64,000 nt of DNA, from contig JAKSGN010000003.1 in the NCBI GenBank assembly GCA_024180945.1, forward strand, positions 3,224,001-3,288,000. Reading direction: 5' to 3'. Both the position numbers and the translations under genes were made by a program. This DNA comes from Macrophomina tecta. Its lineage: Eukaryota > Ascomycota > Dothideomycetes > Botryosphaeriales > Botryosphaeriaceae. The notes beneath the pieces are model-generated. The model was not told the DNA's origin. It was given only the letters and a program-made list of their open reading frames with translations, and did no database searches. This document shows positions 55,928 through 64,000 of this stretch, in pieces. Position 1 is the stretch's first letter; each line of letters starts with the position of its first letter.

Positions 55928-56824
55928 CTAAAGCATGTCAAGCCAGCTCAAAATATTTGAAAGCATTGAGTGCTTGGCCTTCACCCCGGCCAACAAGTCT
56001 GCTACCGCGCCATCATGTGCTTCCCCGAGAGACTTCACCAACAAAACCCCGGCATCATCCTTCGGCCCATCATCAGCTCCTCCCCTCACGCGGCCCCCAC
56101 CGTCCTCGACGGCCCCAATCACCTGGGAAAAGCACAGAACATCATCCAAAAATATCTCCTCCTCCCCGACCGTCACCACCGTCCTCTCCACAACCCTGTT
56201 CCCCCCCTTGAAACACGTCCCTCCAGAATCCTGCTAGCCCCTCCTCAGCACCGCCATCCGCCGGCGGCCGCCCGCCCACCATATCCGCCCACACCTCTCC
56301 CGCCCTCGGCCGCCATTTGTCCCGTGCCTCGGCCATCCCCGCCATGCTGATCGAGTCCACCCCCGCGTTCTGCGCGTAGCTCCCGCCCGAGAACGCCATC
56401 CCCACCCACGGGCTCACCAGCACCGCGCCGCCCAGTCTCACGCCACTGCCGTCCGTGGCCGAGAACCCCTCCAACGCCCCCGCGTACGGGCTCACCCACC
56501 GCAGGTGCGCGAGCATTCCCGCGGCCAGGTTCCCGCCCGCCGAGTCCCCGACAACGACGACGTCCCGTGCCGCGTGCCCCGCGCCGCCGTCGGCGGTGCT
56601 GCGGAGGAGGTGGCGCAGCGCCTCGATGGCCTGGATGAGTTGGCCCGGGTAGGGCAGCGCAGGTGCCAGGCCGTACTCGACGATCGCGATGGTAGGGGCG
56701 TGCGCGGCGGTTCCTGAATCATTTTATATCGAACTTCGCCGAGGTGTTGTGCTAGCTCGGTAAAATACAAGCCTGGAAATTCTGCAGAAGTTATCAAACC
56801 CGGACGACCAATAGTAGGGTACAT
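55928..56824 (-). pseudogene. Broken alpha/beta hydrolase (steryl acetyl hydrolase-like)
   Basis: The catalytic core is clear: TIAIVEYGLAPALPYPGQLI, then DVVVVGDSAGGNLAAGMLAH with the GDSAGG nucleophile elbow, and GGAVLVSPWVGMAFSGGSYA. The expected HGGG oxyanion-hole segment upstream is missing; only MYPTIGRPGLITSAEFPGLY in another frame precedes it. After LAGFWRDVFQGG the frame breaks at a run of seven G (plus-strand C7 at about 56206-56212). The family's C-terminal strand resumes in a shifted frame (VVERTVVTVGEEEIFLDDVL). The C-terminal sequence beyond that is not family-like. One-base slippage in the homopolymer plus 5' loss indicates an inactive gene. Confidence 0.65.
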
Positions 56825-58251
56825 TTTGATGTTATGGTGGTAATATTGGGTTACGCTCGGTGGCTGTGCTATATCAGCACTGCATCATTGTTCAGTTCCT
56901 CGTTAGCGAACAATTGCACTATATAACCGAATTCTCGCTCGCTTCATGAAAGGACTTCACAGAGATTGAATGGAAACAACAGACTACTTGATGAGGCACC
57001 AAGGTCAATTATTTCTATCAAGCAGTTCTTTTTTCCCCAAGTTGAGCTCTTTCATCGTGCAGGCCAATGGTGTTGTCTTCCTGCGTTCCACAACATTACT
57101 CAGTGGATACAGCGTGCTAAATAGCTAGGGGTGCCCAAGCAAAAACCCGACACTGAGGGGCTCATCCAATTCGTTACTATACACATAGAGGCTTATTCGG
57201 GACGCTGCTTATCTGAACATGCTTGCCAGGCCGCCGACTCTGCAGCCCTCATTGCCGGAACATGCCTTCCGCTATGTAATCGTGAGGTTAGCCAAGATAT
57301 CGAGCGTGCTTGATTATGTGGATATTCATGGTACTTACGAAGTGGGGAAGGCTGCTCACGATGCTGCTTGCTGTGTCAAAAGAACATCATTTAGGCAACA
57401 TGTGGTTTGATGTAAAGCAAGACAATGGAAACGCGATACGAGCCTTGTTTTCTACCAGACGCGGAGGCTGGAGTAGGATGAGTGGATCAGGGCTAACGGT
57501 GAAATCCAATTAGTGGTTAGCATTTAAAAGCCTCAGGTTACGCGACAACGGCCAAAGCATCTATACGATCTTGAGTCGAGCACATGCTTGGAGCTCACCG
57601 ACTGCGAATAATAGAATCTGGGGTGATTGGGAAGCCATTCTCGCAGATGTAGTAACATCTACAACCAAAAAAGGAATAATAAAAGCCCTTATAAAATAGC
57701 TTCGACCACCCTGTAAAGAGCTTCGTGCGGTTCGAATTACAATACTGAGTAGCATCAGGTGCCAACTGTTGCGATCACGGCAGCCCAGTATGCGGAATGC
57801 GAATCAATCGCTGTTTCAAATGAGTCCTGCAAGAATGGCGCGTCCGTAGACAGGAAGTGCCTGAAAAAACTGCAAAAAAAAAAACCTGTCCATCTCAGGG
57901 CCATGGGAGTCTTCTCATATTGATATAGCGACGATCACGTGGGGAACGCAATGACGTGTTCAGACTGACTCAAGCAGCCAAGGGCCAGAACTCGTCCAGA
58001 CGCGTCTCCGCCCGCACGCGTCTTCCCATCCTCGAATCCATCGCTTCATCATCTCGTTCTGTCAGTGCTGCATTTCCGGGCCGGCTTTCCCACGCGCGTT
58101 AGCATTGCCCGCGTTTCATTGGGTCAATTGGCCCGCGTCTTCGTTTCGCTTGCCTCATTCCGTATTTTCCGGCCCCCGTACGTCATCTCCGCAGCTGTTG
58201 TGTTACGTTAGAATCGGGCATAGAATACAGGACTCCATTGCATAGACCACC
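56825..58251. other. Intergenic region
   Basis: About 1.4 kb; no gene or RNA recognised. The last 300 bp are GC-richer and form the promoter of the ATPase gene. Confidence 0.4.
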
Positions 58252-60103
58252 ATGAGGGCTCAAGCGCTGCGCCGCTCCGCCAGATACGGTAAACCACCAC
58301 AGCTCGCCTCAGCGGACGAACATCAGCGCTGAACACACCAAGGCTTTCTCCGCTACCCCCGCCACATCCCGCGGTACCGTCTCTTCCCCGGCCATCCCTT
58401 CTACCGGGAAGAGCTCGAAGAGCTGAACGGCCACCGCGGAAAGAGCAAGGGCTCCTCATCGGACGATGGCGGCGGCGGCGGCGGCAGCGAGGACTGGAAA
58501 TCAAAACTGGTCGAATCCTCAATCACCACGCTCGCCTCCGTCGTCATCCTCGGCGGCGTCGGCTTCGCCTACCAGCGCTACTACAAGGCGCAGGTGCTGT
58601 CCAAGATCGAAAACGCCTTCCACGAGGGCTTTTCCTCGCTCGAGCGGGCGGCGTTGGCGCGCCACTCGGAGGGCAGCGTCATCGATCCAACCAAGGAGAT
58701 CCCCGAGGCCGCTTGGTGGATCCAGCGCGACGAGCAGCGTATGATCGATGACATTCTCGCCGGCCGGACTCAGGGCCATTATTACTTGATCACCGGCGAG
58801 AAGGGCACCGGCAAGACGAGCATGCTACTGGAGGGCATGCGCAAGGCCAACGGCGAGGGCGTCGCGTTGCTCGAGGCCCATGGCGATCCGGAGATCTTCC
58901 GCGTGAGGCTCGGCAAGGCGCTGGATTTCGAGTTCCATGAGGACTACATTGGGAGCTTGTTCAGTTTCAAAGGGCCGAGAGATACAACCGCTCTGCTGGA
59001 TATTGAACGGGCTTTCAACAAGCTGGAGAAGGTTGCATTGAAGAGGAAAGAGAAGGCGAAGAAGTCGTTGGTGCTGGTCATCAACGGCATCCACTTGCTC
59101 AAGGATGACGAGGATGGAAGGAATATGCTGGAGCTGATCCAGCAGAGAGCGGAGATGTGGAGTGCGAGCAATTTGATTACACTGGTGTTGAGTAGCGATG
59201 ACTATTGGATCTCGGAGAGGCTGATCCAGCAGGCTACTAGAATGCAGGTCCTCAACATTCCGGACGTGCCGAGGGATGTAGCAGTCAACGCGCTAAAGAA
59301 CTTCAGGTTCAGGTTCAAGGACGAAGACGTTCCGGTGTCTGTTTTACACCAGGTGTACAGCAAGGTACTCCCGAACGTGCATCCGAGGATGACGTAAAGA
59401 TCGCTGACAGGTGAGACAAGGTCGGCGGGCGCTTGAGATTTCTGAACCAGGTCGCACGAGCTCCAGACATGATGGATGCATGCGAAAACATCTGCAAAAA
59501 AGAGAAGATCTGGCTTCTCAACCAATGCTGGATCCTGGGGTAAGCTTATGTCAGGCTTCCAAAAAGCATCTCTTGCTGACGTGTTGCAGAGAGGATATGG
59601 ACGACGATGTTATGGACCAACAGAAATTCTGCGTATGTGGAGCCGGCAGATACACCTCCCAATTTCCACTAACACCTGGGTAGGCTGCTGCTATGGTTCT
59701 CGCATCAGCGTTGGTGGATCAGGAAGAAGAGACGGGTGTTACTGATCCGACCAAACTTCCATCGGTTGAGGTGCATCAAGCCCGCCAAATCATGACGCGA
59801 GCCGACTTCCTTCAGCAAATGGACCATATCAATATCGTTGCAATTGATTCAAATGCTATGGTCCGGGCCGACTCGGTTCCCATGCAGAACGCCTTCCGAG
59901 AAGTTTGCAAGCAACCCGGATTCAAGGAACACCTCGAAGCTACCATCAACCGGATCAGCGCGATCGAAAGCCTAGGCCGAACGAGGGAATTAGTTCTAAA
60001 AGATCTTGTGGAGAACGGGGAATACCAACTGTCAGTTAAGAATGGGAAGGGATACGAGACGGAAACCATCTCGATGAGAGTGAAATCCACAGAGGAGGCA
60101 TAG
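58252..60103 (+). CDS. AAA+ P-loop ATPase, probably mitochondrial inner membrane
   Basis: 546 aa from five exons: 58252-58288, 58343-59364, 59421-59539, 59590-59632, 59684-60103, all frame-consistent. The N-terminus is Arg-rich without acids (MRAQALRRSARY, then FLRYPRHIPRYRLFPGHPFY), a good mitochondrial presequence. One membrane helix follows (SSITTLASVVILGGVGFAYQ). Walker A is YYLITGEKGTGKTSMLLEGM. The Walker B-like strand SLVLVINGIHLLKDDED lacks a clear catalytic DE pair. A sensor-like strand LITLVLSSDDYWISERL follows, then a helical C-terminal part (VGGRLRFLNQVARAPDMMDA; GEDMDDDVMDQQKF). Exon 1 (37 nt) and exon 4 (43 nt) are tiny. Two introns end in AAG. The family is widespread in fungi; function not established to my knowledge. 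Confidence 0.8.
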
Positions 60104-60520
60104 GTCAAGAGTACCGCAACAAAAATCAACATCTGTTTTTGATGCTAGTACGAACATTCGAGCACTCTCGCCCATTGAATTCCGGGCCATCACAGTAATC
60201 GGCTCGTCCTTCACCGGCACACCGCATGCAGCCTAGTGACTTGGGCAGAACCCCTGAAAAGGTGCTGACGATACTCATTGGATGTTGACTTCAGTCCCAC
60301 TATAATACTGTGACGCTATTGGATGCTGGGTTACCGAAATAGGAGAGTCCGATCCAGCTCCGCCTTGCAGATCAACTACGGGTGCGGCTGAGTCCTCTAG
60401 CCCACTCCTTGGGTATTCCAATCGTGACGGTAGAGTTCGTACTTGTAATTTATTAAGAGGTTACCCTTGCGACGGCCATAGACGTCGCACCAACTTCCTC
60501 CGGGACAACTGTCGCATCAA
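60104..60520. other. Intergenic spacer
   Basis: 417 bp between two same-strand genes; no gene seen. Confidence 0.4.
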
Positions 60521-62219
60521 ATGGTCAACACTGGAAAGCCGTCGGGGGCCTGCCGCACATGCCTCAAGAAACGAATCAAGGTAAGTTGAGGCCACTTCAC
60601 TTTATCTATACCCTTCTTTCCAATATTGCCGTACCCTTTTCTACTCGTCAACCTCCTGACACGAGCGCCATCACCAGTGCGACGAAACGAAACCCGAATG
60701 CAGAAAATGCGTGAAAAATATCGGCTTCTGCCAGGGCTACCGCTCATCAGCCGAACTCACTTTCAAAGACCAGAACGCCTACGCCGCAGCCAAAGTCGAA
60801 GCACGCCAAGCCCAGAAATTCCTACAATCACAACAGCAGGCCCATGCGTCGCAACCGCACCTCGACATTTCCCTCCCCTCCTCCATACTCAGAGCTCCAT
60901 CGCCCGCGCACCTCATAACCTCCACCGCCATCGAGCACTTCTCCCACGGTGACCCTTCCTCCCCTCCCCCTGTCCACCAAAAAGAAAACAAAAAAAAAAA
61001 AAAAAGAAAAGAAAAAGCACCTAACGAAAGCGCCAGACTACGCCCTCGGCACGCAGCCCAGCCCGCTCTTCTCCACCCTCCCGACCCAATGGTCCCGTTC
61101 CGCGCTACAGCCCGCCCTCCTCGAAGCCCTGCCCGCCGTCTCCCTCGCCAACGCCCATACGCGCGCGCGCGCGCCCGACTCCGCCTCCTTCTCCTCCCCC
61201 TCTTCGCCCATCCTCGCCGCCGCCCGCCATCGCTACGGCGCCGCCCTCGCCCGTCTCGCGACCGCCCTCCGCCGCCCCGCCGCCCTGCCGCCCTCCGCGA
61301 CAAACAGCTCCTCCTCGCGCTCGTCCTGCTCAACCTCTTCGAGATGATGTCGGGCGACATGCCATCGGCGGCGGGCGACAGGGCGGAAGATTTGCACTAC
61401 GCCGGGAAAGTGGCGCTGCTGCGGATGCGCGGGGAAGAGGGGTTGAAGGACGACGACGGACGGGTGCTGTTTCGCATGGTCTTCGCGCAAGTGTGCGTCG
61501 CGGATCTAGTGGCGGGGCGGAGGCCGCCGTGCGAAGGGAGGAGATGGTTGGAGGTGTTGTGGAGGGAGGGCGGCGGGTATCTGGCGGACGGGGTGCTGGC
61601 ATTGGAGTGGGAGATGGCAGAGTTTTGTGCGAGGGCGGGGGAGGTGGTAAAGGAAAGGGCATTTGATGGGGGCAGGCGGCTGCAAGAATTGTTGGTGGAG
61701 GGGGAGGAGCTGTTCGCGAGACTCGAGCGGTGGGCGGAGGGAGGGCGGGATGAGTGGCAGTTTGAGAAGAAAAGGAGCGTGGGGCCGAGGAGAGAGGGTG
61801 AGGTGGTTGAGGGGTGCGAGACGGTGCATGTCTATCACAGCCTTATCACTGCGACGGAGTGGAATTTCAGCCGCACGCTGCGCATTCATTTGGCCAACAC
61901 GCTGTTGGACCTTGCGGCGCGGATGCGGGCTGTTAACCCGGTGCTCAAGCTGCTCACAGGCGTGCGGCAGGCTCGGTGGCAGCGGGCTGCGCTGGACCTT
62001 GTCGATGAAATTTGCGGCGGCATGGCATTCATCCTGGGGGACTGTCGACAGGGCACCAAATCTCGCTCTTTCGGAGCTGCAGTCGTGGGATACCAATCGC
62101 TCTGGCCGCTTCGGGTGGCATTGATGGTGGAGGGCATCAGAGACAAGCAGAGAGCGGCATTGATGGGCTGGATGCGATACATCGGACACGAGCTCGGGTT
62201 ACAGCAAGCAGTGCTGTGA
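60521..62219 (+). CDS. Zn(II)2Cys6 transcription factor with a probable frameshift
   Basis: Exon 1 (60521-60580) and exon 2 (from 60678) form the zinc cluster: ACRTCLKKRIK then CDETKPECRKCVKNIGFCQG, a perfect C6 motif split by an intron. A second intron, 60949-61036 (GTGACC donor, CTAAC branch, GCCAG acceptor), removes a poly-A tract and joins HFSH to DYALGTQPSPLFSTLPTQWS, the helical region. Near 61270-61305 the frame must shift by one base to pass from ALARLATALRRPAAL to LRDKQLLLALVLLNLFEMMS. After that the frame is open to 62219 (SFGAAVVGYQSLWPLRVALM near the end). Either a real one-base deletion in GC-rich DNA or a sequence error; the reading that ignores it gives a Pro/Arg-rich stretch unlike the family. 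About 520-530 aa if intact. Confidence 0.65.
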
Positions 62220-62360
62220 GGCGTAATGAGGCGTTGCGGCAGAAGCGGGGACCATCCTTCCCGATGCCAGGATTTGATCCTGCATGCCATGGTGGTTTTA
62301 TTCTGCAAGAACCATCTTTATTACCTAACAAACCGTTGAGACTCGGACGGCAGTCAGTCT
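62220..62360. other. Short spacer
   Basis: 141 bp between convergent sequences; nothing seen. Confidence 0.3.
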
Positions 62361-62655
62361 TCATGGCAGCATATCATGACCAAACAGCAGTCCAATCTCC
62401 TCGAGCGTAAGTGCAGTGGTCTGGGATCCCAATTAGGGTATGTCCTGTGGGCGGGAAACTGCGGATGGCTCACCTCCGGCAGCAAGAAAGAAACGGCGAT
62501 GCAACACGGCACCGTTAACGCCACAAACACGACCTAATACGTCCACCAAATCGTCGCAAACGCCATCGCGGCAGGATACGTGTACTCCAGCGCGGACCCG
62601 AAAGAAGCCGATGTAGTTCAGCTTACACGTACCTGAGAGTTGGACCATGAGCGAG
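62361..62655 (-). pseudogene. C-terminal remnant of an MFS sugar transporter
   Basis: Reading the minus strand gives LNYIGFF, then in another frame SALEYTYPAAMAFATIWWTY, a TAG, and VVFVALTVPCCIAVSFLLPE. A GTGAGC...CCCAG intron (about 62426-62480) follows, then TTALTLEEIGLLFGHDMLP and a stop at 62361. The PE...LTLEEIGLLFG ending is the signature C-terminus of fungal sugar/H+ symporters (PETKGLTLEEI-type). Only the last helix or two survive, with one frameshift and one nonsense codon. Nothing upstream within the window resembles the remaining ten helices. Confidence 0.6.
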
Positions 62656-64000
62656 TCTGCAATGCACACCCCAAAACAAAGTGCCTTTTCGAGACAGCCG
62701 TTAGATTTATTACCACGGACCGCCGATCTTGCTCAAGTCTCAAGTGATCGGCCCCGCCGGCCAGGAACGTTTCTTGGCTAGCTGCTTAGCACCTTCGTTG
62801 TGCCTATTTCTCTGCCAATCCCACATTACGCGCATGCCCATCAGGAGACGGGCTTATCCGTAGAGTAAGATGGAGCCCGTGGAGCCTCTGATTACTGCAG
62901 TGACACCGCCCAACTCCTACGGGCTGATTCATGTTACCGTAGCCCTTTCTACCGGAGGAACATCCCGTACCCCGGGGTTCTCTATTGTTCCTCCAAGTGC
63001 ACAAATACGAGCACGACCCTTCATCCACCTACGCTCCCTGTATGTACGGGCGCGGCGCGGCAATGACTCTCCTCTCAACCTTCGCCCACATCACTGACCA
63101 ATAAGGTATGTAGGATTTTCCCACCTGGCAGGAGATCTGCAGAGGCGTTGCACTTGCTGACAATAGCCTTACGAGCTCAGCCTCACGCCGCCACCATCTT
63201 GCGCCAACTCAACATTCCGCGGGGGAGACCAGGACGTGAGTCGGTGGCGTGGTCGGCGAGACCGAACATCCCCTTGCACTCAAGGAATAAATGCGACACG
63301 GCGCCCTGGGTCGCACAACAGTCATTCCTGGAAATTCAACCCCCCTGGTCAAACGACAACACCGGTAGCCTACTGATTGATCTCGCGCCTTTTACAGCAA
63401 TCATGTCGCGCGCGCGAACTGTGGTCGAAGGCTGAGAGCGGAGCGAGACTGACCGATACATTCCCTGTCGTTCTGGCGCAGATTGCGTTTTGGGTCGTCG
63501 ATGCATCCCCGTCGCGCTAAAGTGGGGATTTTGTCCACTTGGTAGGTCTCCACCATCGAGGCTCGATTACTTGATCTCTTGCGTCCTGCGGGTGCTCAGG
63601 AGCCGGAACAGAGCATATGCGGCTTCTGGGCCGCCGTGTGGGAAAAAGAAAACACGTGAAGCTGTGATGACACCGCATTCCCGGAAGCTCGGAGCACTCG
63701 CTGCTATTATCTTGATTGGCAATGTCGGCTCGCAGGTGTAGATTTATAGCAGCTGAACCATTATGCCGCCCTGAATCTCTTCTTACGCAAGCCCGTATGC
63801 TCAGGCGTTGCAGTCGCTCGAAAAGGTATATGCGCGAAGCACTTGCGGGGCTGAGGATCCATGCACCACGCCATAACTCATTTCTGTGAAGTAGGTCGAC
63901 GGCTTGAAGAGTGCTCGCACGTAGGATTCTCTGTTTTCTGTGGGACCATAACATCCATAAGTACGCGCATGTGATCCTGAGTCGCGTCACTCAACAAGTG
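62656..64000. other. Gene-free right flank
   Basis: About 1.35 kb. Short frames only, without domains; no RNA gene or repeat recognised. Confidence 0.4.

Noticed and set aside
60711..62219. Uninterrupted 502-codon frame through the last C6 regulator
   Set aside because: Its middle reads as Lys-, Pro- and Arg-rich low complexity through a poly-A tract. An intron plus a frameshift gives family-like sequence instead.

Overview
The window is nuclear DNA of a filamentous ascomycete (Pezizomycotina; gene content fits Dothideomycetes, but the order is an inference). Genes carry short GT-AG introns (about 43-185 bp). Typical fungal families are present: Zn(II)2Cys6 regulators, a P450, GT90, GH12, a DUF2418 nuclear rim protein, a HeLo-domain protein, and fungal-only DUF6594 and DUF6536 families. 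No rRNA, CRISPR array or complete transposon was seen, and no tRNA could be supported.

Layout. 1-4.2 kb is an eroded left flank: an AT/TA-rich RIP-like block (about 1830-2225) cuts into a dead aspartic-protease-like gene, followed by LTR-like hairpin repeats. 4.3-17.6 kb holds a C6 regulator, a cytochrome P450, an unknown gene, a candidate small secreted protein, a damaged MFS transporter and an intact delta(24)-sterol-reductase-like FAD enzyme. 18.6-19.8 kb is a broken DUF6594 gene. 22.6-24.4 kb is a GT90 glycosyltransferase behind a GC-rich stretch of about 2.8 kb without a recognised gene. 25-31 kb has two disordered small proteins, a tail-anchored-like small protein and a secreted GH12 endoglucanase. 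32.4-36 kb is housekeeping: NUR1, VMA7 (sharing a promoter) and an NPC2/ML lipid-transfer protein.

36.3-44.6 kb looks like a small aromatic/flavonoid catabolic cluster: FAD monooxygenase, divergent C6 regulator, alpha/beta esterase, and divergent quercetin-2,3-dioxygenase-like bicupin.

44.8-51.1 kb is the most interesting locus. A HeLo-domain pseudokinase and a 1393-residue protein kinase with C-terminal ankyrin repeats are transcribed head to head from a 338-bp gap. A membrane-active helical domain fused to a dead kinase, beside a live kinase fused to ankyrins, recalls the MLKL/RIPK pairing of animal necroptosis. Here it is proposed as a candidate fungal cell-death or incompatibility module.

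51.6-64 kb alternates live genes (Myb-type regulator, mitochondrial-looking AAA+ ATPase, C6 regulator with a probable frameshift) with remnants: a DUF6536 fragment, an alpha/beta hydrolase broken at a G7 run, and the tail of a sugar transporter. The many broken accessory genes among core genes suggest a region undergoing gene loss.
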